Positions 1-5,550 of a stretch of 5,569 nt of DNA are shown in pieces; position 1 is the first letter of the stretch; every line of letters begins with the position of its first letter. The translations under genes were made by a program, and so were the position numbers. The notes under the pieces were generated by a model. It ran no database searches. It saw only the letters and a program-made list of their open reading frames with translations, and was not told the origin of the DNA. Source of the DNA: JBBSOK01 sp038259825 (GTDB lineage Bacteria; Bacteroidota; Bacteroidia; Flavobacteriales; Flavobacteriaceae); contig JBBSOK010000143.1 of the NCBI GenBank assembly GCA_038259825.1, positions 1-5,569 of the forward strand. The letters are read 5' to 3'.

Positions 1-149
1 ACTTCTGAAGAAACCTGCAAACTATATTGAAACATTTCTGAAGAAGAAAGTACTGTTTTAGAACCGACAGTTTTTTTATTCCGAAGATCATCCACATCAG
101 TTTTTGTGAGTCTTAGGCGGATGCTATTATCTTTAATTCGTATTTTCAT
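1..149 (-). CDS. DUF7009-like small protein, 5' part only (truncated by window edge)
   Basis: An open frame on the minus strand begins with ATG at 149-147 and stays open for 49 codons to the window edge, so the C-terminus is missing. The N-terminus begins MKIRIKDNSIRLRLTKTDV; it is basic and predicted soluble, with no signal peptide or membrane segment. From memory this opening matches the small uncharacterised DUF7009 family of Bacteroidota, often found beside Moco genes; I could not verify that by search. Its start codon shares one base with the fdhD stop (TAATG), which implies translational coupling and puts it last, as far as visible, in the xdhC-mocA-fdhD set. The function is unknown. 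A role connected with formate dehydrogenase or Moco handling is only inferred from position. I am confident the frame is coding and less sure of the family name. Confidence 0.72.
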   Translation of the reverse strand, partial: MKIRIKDNSIRLRLTKTDVDDLRNKKTVGSKTVLSSSEMFQYSLQVSSE

Positions 150-979
150 TAGTCAATTTTTATTCGTTTTTCGCCACTATAAATATTACAAGAGGCATTT
201 TTAAGAAATCCTATTAAAGTCATATCAAAAGAAGCAGCCGTTTCTACAGCCAAACTACTTGGCGCGCCAATTGCGCAGACCACTTTAATACCGGCCATTG
301 CTGCTTTTTGAATCAATTCAAAACTTGCCCTACCACTTAACAATAAAATGCGATTGTGCAATTGCAGCGGGCTATTTTCAGCTTCCAAAAATGCTGTTCC
401 AATTACTTTATCTAGCGCATTGTGCCTACCAACATCTTCTCTAAACGCAATCAATTGGCCATCTAAATTGAATAATGCTGCAGCGTGAATTCCGCCAGTA
501 GATGCAAATGTTTCTTGAACTTTAAAAAGTTTTTCAGGTAATGTTGAAATTACTTCAACATCAATTTCAATCTTTGTTTTCTCGGGAATTACGGGACAAA
601 CTTGATGGATTGCCTCAATACTTTCCTTTCCACAAACGCCGCAGCTGCTAGTTGTATAAAAGTTGCGCTTTACCTTATCAAGATTTGCATCAAAATTTTC
701 GTTTAAACGAATGATTATTTTATTTTCTACCGGAATAAAACTCGGCATTTCTGAAAGATTTTCGCGGGAATTTATAAGCGCTTCGGTAAATAAAAAACCA
801 ATTGCGAGTTCTTCATCATTTCCAGGTGTTCGCATTGTTACAGAAAGGGATTGTGTTTTCCGCGCGCCTTTTTTTCCGATTTCCAATTGGATTTCCAGAG
901 GTTCTTCAATAGCGACAACATCGGTCAAGGATTGAAGTTTTTGATTTTTATTTCTAATTATATTAATTTCCTTTATCAT
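149..979 (-). CDS. fdhD: Formate dehydrogenase accessory sulfurtransferase FdhD
   Basis: This 276-aa protein has the usual FdhD length and motifs. The CxxC loop is CGVC at residues 113-116, followed by TGGIHAAAL (161-169), EDVGRHNALDK (181-191), LSGRASFELIQK (214-225) and GAPSSLAV (238-245). In the family (E. coli FdhD), the CxxC cysteines carry sulfur from the cysteine desulfurase IscS to Moco, giving the sulfurated bis-MGD cofactor that formate dehydrogenase needs. It is a cytoplasmic protein. The chosen ATG at 979 gives a full-length N-terminus; no Shine-Dalgarno sequence is visible, as is common in Bacteroidota. It lies 49 nt after the mocA-like gene and its TAA overlaps the next ATG by one base. 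No key residue is missing. The gene implies a formate dehydrogenase or related MGD enzyme encoded elsewhere in the genome. Confidence 0.96.
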   Translation of the reverse strand: MIKEINIIRNKNQKLQSLTDVVAIEEPLEIQLEIGKKGARKTQSLSVTMRTPGNDEELAIGFLFTEALINSRENLSEMPSFIPVENKIIIRLNENFDANLDKVKRNFYTTSSCGVCGKESIEAIHQVCPVIPEKTKIEIDVEVISTLPEKLFKVQETFASTGGIHAAALFNLDGQLIAFREDVGRHNALDKVIGTAFLEAENSPLQLHNRILLLSGRASFELIQKAAMAGIKVVCAIGAPSSLAVETAASFDMTLIGFLKNASCNIYSGEKRIKID

Positions 980-1002
980 TTTTCAATTTCAATTTTTCAA
1001 TT
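978..1002 (-). repeat. 11-bp direct repeat at the fdhD start
   Basis: On the plus strand ATTTTTCAATT occurs at 978-988 and again at 992-1002, a 14-base period. On the minus strand this is two copies of AATTGAAAAAT; the second copy runs into the AT of the fdhD start codon. It lies in the longest spacer inside the minus-strand gene set. It may simply be a slippage product in AT-rich DNA, and no regulatory function is shown. Confidence 0.5.
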
Positions 1003-1028
1003 GCATTTTAAAATTTGGATTCTAACAA

Positions 1029-1619
1029 TTAATTTTTCTGTGGCAAATCTGAAGGATAATCTACGTCAAAAGTATCTACCGTTGTATCTGAAAGTTCAAC
1101 ATTTTCCATATTCTTCAATATAAATTTAGCACCATTATCACCATTTAAATTCATTAAAATTTTAAAAGAACTTTTTGGAAAAATTGCTGGAACACCAGCT
1201 TCATCTTTATAATTTGTAGCAATTATTTTAGAGTTTGATTTCTTGAACTGCTTAATTAAAGCCTGCAAATAAGTTGAATTTACAAAAGGTTGATCTGCCA
1301 AAACAATTAAAATCGCTTCAATTTCTGATGATTTTTTAGCAATAAAAGCAACTCCATTCGCAATTGAAGATCCAATTCCTTCATCCCAATTTTCATTGTA
1401 AACTTTCTCAATTCCTTCGAAACTTACAATTGATTCTATTTTTTCTGCATTTGCACCCAAAATACAAAATACATTTTCAGTCAATGTTTTTTTTGCCTGG
1501 GCAATTGTATTTCCCAGCAAAGTGGTTTTTTCAAACGGCAATATTTGCTTAATGCCGTTCATTCTTCGTGAAGCGCCAGCTGCAAGGATTAATATTGCTG
1601 TGTTTTTTTCTGTAATCAT
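1029..1619 (-). CDS. mocA: MocA-type molybdenum cofactor cytidylyltransferase (NTP transferase family)
   Basis: This 196-aa protein has a MobA/MocA-like nucleotidyltransferase fold. Visible motifs are LAAGASRRM (12-20) with Lys24 and LPF (27-29), NWDEGIGSS (77-85), the metal-binding ADQPF (108-112), GVPAIFP (142-148), GDNGAK (160-165) and DVDYPSDL (185-192). In E. coli, LAAG at the N-terminal loop marks the CTP-using MocA and LAGG the GTP-using MobA, so this copy is predicted to join CMP to Mo-molybdopterin to form the MCD cofactor of xanthine dehydrogenase-type enzymes. Two features fit MocA better than a sugar nucleotidyltransferase: the GVPAIF and GDNGAK motifs, and the neighbour xdhC, whose stop lies only 2 nt before this ATG. 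The usual Gly after RM is Asn21 here. Substrate choice rests on motif and context, not on proof. Confidence 0.85.
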   Translation of the reverse strand: MITEKNTAILILAAGASRRMNGIKQILPFEKTTLLGNTIAQAKKTLTENVFCILGANAEKIESIVSFEGIEKVYNENWDEGIGSSIANGVAFIAKKSSEIEAILIVLADQPFVNSTYLQALIKQFKKSNSKIIATNYKDEAGVPAIFPKSSFKILMNLNGDNGAKFILKNMENVELSDTTVDTFDVDYPSDLPQKN

Positions 1620-1621
1620 TT

Positions 1622-2641
1622 TTACTGAATACTTTCAAACCGCTCTCGCATGGATTTAACTTTTTTACCGCGTTTTATCGCTAAAATTTCAGAGAGAATT
1701 GAAATTGAAATTTCTTCAGGTGTAATAGCTCCAATGTCTGTACCCGCAGGACCATATAAATTATCAAAAAAGTTGAATTCAATATCTGTTTGCCTTTCAA
1801 GAATATCACTAAAAATATTTTCCCTTCGTGATGTTGAGCCCAATAAACCAATATAAAACGGATTTTTATCCTTTATTGAAAGTAAAAAATGTAAATCCCG
1901 AGCATAATTATGCGTCATTAAAACTACCGCTGTTTGCTCGTCTATACTCAACTTGGAGATTTCTTCAGGATCTAATGCAAACACCTCTTTGCAGCCTGGA
2001 AAATTTTCAATTGTTTTTGGATCTTTTTGTGAAACAATAACTGTGACATCCCAACCCAACAGAGCTGCCGCAGCACATAATTTAACCGAATCGTGTTCCG
2101 CGCCAATAATTATTAATTGTGAAATAGGATTCATTTTTTGTTCAAATTTTTGTAATGTAGATAGTTTTTCATCTTCTGAAATATCCGACTTTAATGAATA
2201 AATTTGATTTTCACCAAAACTCAAAATTGACTTTAAACCTTGTTTTTCACCTTCATTTTCAGAGAAGACAGAATGTATTTCAAAAGATTTTCTTTGTTCA
2301 ATTTGATTGAAAAAGACAGCTTTTAATTCCTCAGAAATAAGAATAGGTTCAAGTAAAATATACAAAATTCCTTCGCAGCCCAAACGATATCTACCATCGT
2401 AGGTCATCATCCTTGCCTTTCCCGTTTGTAAAACAGATTTCGCTTCCAAGCCTATTGCTTTTTCAACACAGCCGCCACTTACGGCACCAGTCATTTTTCC
2501 ATCTTCAGAAATTAGCATCCGTACGCCAGGTTTTCTGTACGAAGAGCCATTTAAAGCCACAACCGTTGCCAAAACAGATTTTTTGCCTTGCTTTTGGTTA
2601 TTTAAAACTGCTTCAACTATTTTTTTAAGCTCGTGCGTCAT
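1622..2641 (-). CDS. xdhC: XdhC family protein (XdhC/CoxI domain plus XdhC Rossmann domain)
   Basis: This 339-aa protein shows both XdhC domains in order. The N-terminal XdhC/CoxI part has GSSYRKPGVRM (32-42), AVSGGCVE (53-60) and GCEG (88-91). The C-terminal Rossmann part has IIGAEHD (178-184), LMTHNYARD (241-249), YIGLLGS (263-269) and GPAGTDIGA (297-305). XdhC proteins bind Moco, help its sulfuration and deliver it to xanthine dehydrogenase or related molybdenum hydroxylases in the cytoplasm; they also interact with the MocA-type transferase. Here xdhC is the first gene of the minus-strand set, immediately before mocA. One oddity is the Rossmann loop, GAEHD where family members commonly have GAGH; the acidic residue usual at the end of the second strand is also not obvious (VTVIVSQKD, 199-207). 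ATG at 2641 gives a complete N-terminus and faces the divergent promoter region. Confidence 0.93.
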   Translation of the reverse strand: MTHELKKIVEAVLNNQKQGKKSVLATVVALNGSSYRKPGVRMLISEDGKMTGAVSGGCVEKAIGLEAKSVLQTGKARMMTYDGRYRLGCEGILYILLEPILISEELKAVFFNQIEQRKSFEIHSVFSENEGEKQGLKSILSFGENQIYSLKSDISEDEKLSTLQKFEQKMNPISQLIIIGAEHDSVKLCAAAALLGWDVTVIVSQKDPKTIENFPGCKEVFALDPEEISKLSIDEQTAVVLMTHNYARDLHFLLSIKDKNPFYIGLLGSTSRRENIFSDILERQTDIEFNFFDNLYGPAGTDIGAITPEEISISILSEILAIKRGKKVKSMRERFESIQ

Positions 2642-2824
2642 TTCCCAAAATTATAAATTAGCGCATCATAATTACGATAATTGTTTCATAAAATATGTGG
2701 CAAAAATTAAAGCAAAATACGTGTTTTTATTGGTAAAATTTTAAGATGCTCAACTATTTAAAGTCAAAAAATAGTTTGATTTTTACAGCTTTATAATTGT
2801 GTTCTCTTTAAATTTACAGTAAAA
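2642..2824. promoter_or_regulatory. Divergent intergenic region, xdhC set and moaD set
   Basis: These 183 bp separate the two divergent gene sets and must hold the promoters of both unless distant ones are used. They are very AT-rich and contain no open frame of note. The Bacteroidota -7 consensus is TAnnTTTG. On the minus strand TAATTTTG (2653-2646) matches it perfectly, but it is only about 5 nt before the xdhC ATG and has no TTG at the expected distance upstream, so it would imply a leaderless message or be chance. On the plus strand TATAATTG (2792-2799) has one mismatch, and TTTG at 2775-2778 lies 13 nt upstream, shorter than the usual roughly 17-23. No strong Shine-Dalgarno precedes either start codon, and no Moco riboswitch-like structure was recognised. 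Confidence 0.5.
2752..2776. promoter_or_regulatory. 8-bp inverted repeat, possible operator
   Basis: AACTATTT at 2752-2759 and AAATAGTT at 2769-2776 are perfect reverse complements separated by 9 nt. The repeat lies in the divergent promoter region, about 50-70 nt before the moaD start, and its right arm touches the only TTTG upstream of the near-match -7 element. That position would suit a dimeric regulator. An AT-rich 8-bp repeat in 183 bp could also occur by chance, and no regulator gene is in the window. Confidence 0.3.
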
Positions 2825-3064
2825 ATGAAAATATTACTTTACGGAATTGCGAAGGATATTGTGGGAAGCAGTTTTATTGAAGATCCTAGTTTTGAAACTG
2901 CTAAAACCGTTGCCGAACTTAGAAAAGTACTTATTTCAAAATTTCCAGAATTTGAAAAACTATCATCGCTAGCCATTGCAGTGGATGAAGAATATGCCGA
3001 AGATGATGTTTCCATTTCAAACCATAACGAAGTAGCTATAATCCCACCCGTAAGTGGAGGTTAA
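2825..3064 (+). CDS. moaD: Molybdopterin synthase sulfur carrier subunit MoaD
   Basis: This 79-aa protein has the length of MoaD and ends in VAIIPPVSGG, the signature tail of this ubiquitin-like beta-grasp family. The terminal Gly-Gly is adenylated by a MoeB-type enzyme and then converted to a thiocarboxylate, which supplies the dithiolene sulfurs when MoaD inserts into MoaE. The N-terminal strand MKILLYGIAKDIVG also fits MoaD. It is cytosolic and is the first gene of the plus-strand operon; there is no clear Shine-Dalgarno upstream. Its last two codons (GGA GGT) also form the GGAGG that precedes moaE. MoaE directly downstream makes MoaD much more likely than ThiS. Confidence 0.95.
   Translation: MKILLYGIAKDIVGSSFIEDPSFETAKTVAELRKVLISKFPEFEKLSSLAIAVDEEYAEDDVSISNHNEVAIIPPVSGG
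3056..3060 (+). promoter_or_regulatory. Shine-Dalgarno GGAGG for moaE, inside moaD
   Basis: GGAGG at 3056-3060 lies 5 nt before the moaE ATG at 3066 and favours that ATG over the in-frame GTG at 3054, which would overlap it. The same bases encode the essential C-terminal Gly-Gly of MoaD. Strong Shine-Dalgarno sequences are uncommon in Bacteroidota, so whether this one is used is uncertain. Confidence 0.5.
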
Positions 3065-3065
3065 T

Positions 3066-3485
3066 ATGAAAAACACAATTGAAATAATAGACACCATTGA
3101 TCCGTCAAGTATCTATAAATCCTTAAGCCATCCTGAAAGCGGTGGAATTTGTGTTTTTATTGGTAGCGTTAGGAACAATACCAAAAATAAAAAGGTAAAT
3201 TCACTTTTTTTTGAAGCGTACCAAGCTATGGCAATAAAAGAAATGAATAAAATTGCTGATGAAGCCAATAAGAAATGGAAATTAAACCGACTTATTATGC
3301 AGCATGCAGTTGGCGATAAAGCTGTTGAAGAACCAGTTGTTTTAGTTGGGGCTTCTTCTGCCCATCGTGATGATTGCTTTGAAGCTTGTAGATTTTTAAT
3401 AGATACTTTAAAAGAAAAAGTGCCAATTTGGAAAAAGGAATTTTTTGAAGGCAGCAATGAAGTATGGGTGACACCACACCCGTAA
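3066..3485 (+). CDS. moaE: Molybdopterin synthase catalytic subunit MoaE
   Basis: This 139-aa protein is the large subunit of molybdopterin synthase, which turns cyclic pyranopterin monophosphate into molybdopterin using two MoaD thiocarboxylates. Recognisable family features are FIGSVRNNTK (31-40), EAYQAMAIKEM (50-60), HAVGDKAVEEP (80-90), SSAHRDDCFEA (97-107) and LKEKVPIWKKE (115-125). Lys116 and Lys123 align by spacing with the catalytic lysines K119 and K126 of E. coli MoaE. I chose ATG at 3066, one nt after the moaD stop, because GGAGG sits 5 nt upstream; an in-frame GTG at 3054 would add four residues and overlap moaD. The His-Arg usual in the HRxG motif is His-Ala here, a minor variation. 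It is expected to form an alpha2-beta2 complex with MoaD. Confidence 0.95.
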   Translation: MKNTIEIIDTIDPSSIYKSLSHPESGGICVFIGSVRNNTKNKKVNSLFFEAYQAMAIKEMNKIADEANKKWKLNRLIMQHAVGDKAVEEPVVLVGASSAHRDDCFEACRFLIDTLKEKVPIWKKEFFEGSNEVWVTPHP

Positions 3486-3517
3486 ATAAATTAATAATAG
3501 ATCACTTAGGAAGATAT

Positions 3518-4504
3518 ATGCTGATAGATAACCATCAACGAGAAGTTAATTACCTACGGCTGGCAGTTACAGATAGGTGCAATTTGCGCTGTAATTACTG
3601 TATGCCCGAAAACGGAATAAATTTTGCTAAAAAAAGCACATTATTAACTGTTGACGAATTATTTACATTAAGCAAAACCTTGGTAGACCAAGGCATAACA
3701 AAGATTAGAATTACGGGAGGCGAACCTTTTGTACGCAAAGATTTAATGATTTTGTTACGAAAGTTGGCAGCTTTACCAAAATTAGAAGACATAAGTATTA
3801 CAACGAATGCTACCCTAATTGGTGAACATATTCAAGAACTTAAAGAACTGGGAATTAAAAACATAAATGTAAGTTTAGATTCTATTTCTGAAGAAACATT
3901 TAATAGAATAACCCGAAGAAATCAATTTGAAACAGTTTACAACAACATAATAAACTTAATTCAGGAAGGGTTTAATGTTAAGGTAAATTTCATTGCCCTT
4001 AACGACCAAAATACGCAAGATATTATTCCAATTATAGAACAGCTTACCAAACATTATCCGGTTTCTGTTCGGTTTCTGGAAGAAATGCCTTTTAATGGCG
4101 GAAGCAAAAACTTTCAGACCATTAAGTGGAATCATAAAGTTATTTATGATCATATTGCTTCAGAATATGATAACATAACTAAAGTTGTTTCAGAAAAAAC
4201 CTCTACTTCGGTGAACTATAAAATTGAAGGTTTTAAAGGAAATTTCGGTATAATTCCTTCCTTTACACGAAATTTTTGTGGCACTTGCAACCGTTTGCGA
4301 ATTACAGCCACGGGCGATGTAATTACGTGTTTGTATGCAAGCGTAAACAGAAATATTAGGAAGATTCTCCGTTCAGAAAATTCTGAAGAGAATATTAAAT
4401 CGGCTATTTTGGCTGCTGTTGGAAGCAGGGCGAAAGACGGTTTTGAAGCCGAAGCAAATAATGAAAATTATTACGAAAACTCAATGACAAGCATAGGTGG
4501 CTAA
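3518..4504 (+). CDS. moaA: GTP 3',8-cyclase MoaA (radical SAM)
   Basis: MoaA converts GTP to 3',8-cyclo-GTP, the first step of Moco synthesis, using two 4Fe-4S clusters. From the ATG at 3518 the protein is 328 aa, the usual length. The radical-SAM motif CNLRCNYC carries Cys21, Cys25 and Cys28; GGEPFVRKD (67-75) is the SAM-binding region. The C-terminal cluster is Cys254, Cys257 and Cys271 (C-x2-C-x13-C), and the conserved Gly-Gly tail ends the protein (SIGG). I prefer ATG 3518 because MLIDNHQREVNYLRL aligns at the normal family start and AGGA (3508-3511) lies 6 nt upstream. An alternative ATG at 3464 adds 18 residues and overlaps moaE by 22 bp; that extension contains a second IDxxxR-like motif. 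The gene overlaps moaC by 8 bp. Confidence 0.95.
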   Translation: MLIDNHQREVNYLRLAVTDRCNLRCNYCMPENGINFAKKSTLLTVDELFTLSKTLVDQGITKIRITGGEPFVRKDLMILLRKLAALPKLEDISITTNATLIGEHIQELKELGIKNINVSLDSISEETFNRITRRNQFETVYNNIINLIQEGFNVKVNFIALNDQNTQDIIPIIEQLTKHYPVSVRFLEEMPFNGGSKNFQTIKWNHKVIYDHIASEYDNITKVVSEKTSTSVNYKIEGFKGNFGIIPSFTRNFCGTCNRLRITATGDVITCLYASVNRNIRKILRSENSEENIKSAILAAVGSRAKDGFEAEANNENYYENSMTSIGG

Positions 4505-4970
4505 ACAACTTTCACATATCAACAAAGAAGGAAATGCTGAAATGGTAGACGTTTCTGATAAAAAAATAACCTCGCGAAGTGCAACGGCAACAGGTAAGAT
4601 ACAATTTCCAGTTGCTGTTTTTAATCAACTGCAACAGGATCAATTTTTAAGTAAAAAAGGTAGTATTACACAAACCGCAATTATTGCTGGCATTCAAGCT
4701 GCAAAGAAAACATCAGATCTTATTCCACTTTGTCATCCGCTGCGCTTATCTAAAATAAATATCGAGATCCAACCTGGCAAAAATTCTTTGGAAATTGAAT
4801 GTACGGTAAAATGTAATGAAAGAACTGGCGTCGAAATGGAAGCTCTAACGGGCGTTTCGGTTGCTGCGTTAACTATTTATGATATGGTAAAAGCGTTGAG
4901 CCACGAATTAATCATTTCAGAAATTAAACTGAAGAAAAAAACTGGAGGCAAAAGTGATTATGAGAGCTAA
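4497..4970 (+). CDS. moaC: Cyclic pyranopterin monophosphate synthase MoaC
   Basis: This 157-aa protein has MoaC length and motifs: LSHINKEGNAEMVDVSDK (5-22), the lysine pair at 53-54 before GSITQTA, LIPLCHPL (75-82) with His80, ERTGVEMEAL (108-117) and IYDMVKAL (127-134) with Asp129 and Lys132. In the family these regions form the active site that rearranges 3',8-cyclo-GTP to cyclic pyranopterin monophosphate, in a hexamer. The start is GTG at 4497, inside the last codons of moaA, an 8-bp overlap. The first in-frame ATG (residue 16) would remove the conserved LSHIN...VDVS segment, so GTG is strongly preferred. This is a stand-alone MoaC, not a MoaCB fusion. The stop overlaps the start of mobA, suggesting coupled translation along the operon. 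Confidence 0.95.
   Translation: MAKQLSHINKEGNAEMVDVSDKKITSRSATATGKIQFPVAVFNQLQQDQFLSKKGSITQTAIIAGIQAAKKTSDLIPLCHPLRLSKINIEIQPGKNSLEIECTVKCNERTGVEMEALTGVSVAALTIYDMVKALSHELIISEIKLKKKTGGKSDYES
4944..4948 (+). promoter_or_regulatory. Shine-Dalgarno GGAGG for mobA, inside moaC
   Basis: GGAGG at 4944-4948 lies 5 nt before GTG 4954 and 11 nt before ATG 4960, the two possible mobA starts. The 5-nt spacing equals that before moaE and favours the GTG. It is encoded by the Gly-Gly codons near the MoaC C-terminus. Confidence 0.5.
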
Positions 4971-5550
4971 ACTAAATGCACTAGTACTTGCCGGCGGCAA
5001 AAGCACCCGGATGGGAACCGACAAAGGCGCAATTGAATATCAAGGAAAACCACATCGCGAATACTTATATCAACTTTTACAGGAGTTATGTGATGATGTT
5101 TATTTGAGCATTCGTTCCGAGCAAAAAGAAGATTTATCTAATAATTTTAAAACGATAATTGATAAAAACGATTTTAAAGGTCCAATGAATGGGATGATGA
5201 GCGCGCATCAACAATTTCCAGATGTTGCCTGGCTTGTTGTTGCTACAGATTTACCTTTAGTTGATAAAAATTCAATAGAAAATTTAATTGAAAACCGTAA
5301 CCCCAATAAAGTTGCAACTGCCTACGCAACGCACGAATCTAGACTACCAGAACCTGTTTTTGCTATTTGGGAACCTCGCGCATTTACAAAAGCCTTAGGG
5401 TATTTGAAGGATGGTCTTAAAACCTGTCCCAGAAAATTTTTAATAAATAACGAGACGCAATTAATTTTTCCTACAAACGATGAGGTGTTAATAAATGCAA
5501 ATACCAAGGAAGATTATAATTTTGCTTTAGAAAAGCTGAAAGAAAAATGA
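4954..5550 (+). CDS. mobA: Molybdenum cofactor guanylyltransferase MobA
   Basis: This 198-aa protein belongs to the MobA-like NTP transferases. Motifs are VLAGGKSTRMG (11-21) with Asp23-Lys24, GPMNGMMSA (76-84), VVATDLPLVD (95-104), PEPVFAIWEP (132-141) and NANTKED (181-187, resembling the family's NVNTPED). LAGG is the GTP-type signature, so it is predicted to attach GMP to Mo-molybdopterin to give MGD for enzymes such as formate dehydrogenase, consistent with fdhD nearby. The metal-binding motif is TDLP rather than the more usual CDxP or GDLP; its Asp is retained. The start is either GTG 4954 (5 nt after GGAGG, 17-bp overlap with moaC) or ATG 4960 (two residues shorter). The stop overlaps the next ATG in an ATGA. 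Confidence 0.92.
   Translation: MIMRAKLNALVLAGGKSTRMGTDKGAIEYQGKPHREYLYQLLQELCDDVYLSIRSEQKEDLSNNFKTIIDKNDFKGPMNGMMSAHQQFPDVAWLVVATDLPLVDKNSIENLIENRNPNKVATAYATHESRLPEPVFAIWEPRAFTKALGYLKDGLKTCPRKFLINNETQLIFPTNDEVLINANTKEDYNFALEKLKEK

Noticed and set aside
1..45. TTCTGAAGAA at 3-12 and 36-45
   Set aside because: Both copies are in the coding region of the DUF7009-like gene and reflect Ser-Ser-Glu codons; too short to call a repeat.
663..1123. Two overlapping plus-strand open frames of about 90 codons across fdhD and the mocA end
   Set aside because: They are antisense to well-supported genes, low in complexity and without a recognisable family; treated as shadows.
2646..2653. Perfect TAnnTTTG (-7 element) on the minus strand before xdhC
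   Set aside because: It sits about 5 nt from the ATG with no TTG at the expected upstream distance; not called as a separate promoter, only noted in the intergenic entry.
2642..2824. Moco riboswitch before moaD or xdhC
   Set aside because: The region is very AT-rich, with no extended GC-containing helices of the kind the Moco RNA motif needs.
2721..3165. 15-bp exact repeat GTGTTTTTATTGGTA at 2721-2735 and 3151-3165
   Set aside because: One copy encodes the conserved VFIG of MoaE and the other is in the intergenic region; identity stops at both ends. It is most likely coincidence in AT-rich DNA.
3113..3457. 114-codon open frame on the minus strand opposite moaE
   Set aside because: It lies wholly within a confidently identified moaE, has no recognisable motif, and is a mirror of the coding frame.
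4372..4387. Near-palindrome TTCAGAA-AA-TTCTGAA, looking like a hairpin
   Set aside because: It is inside moaA and arises from a Ser-Glu-Asn/Ser-Glu-Glu codon run; there is no T-tract and no reason for termination there.
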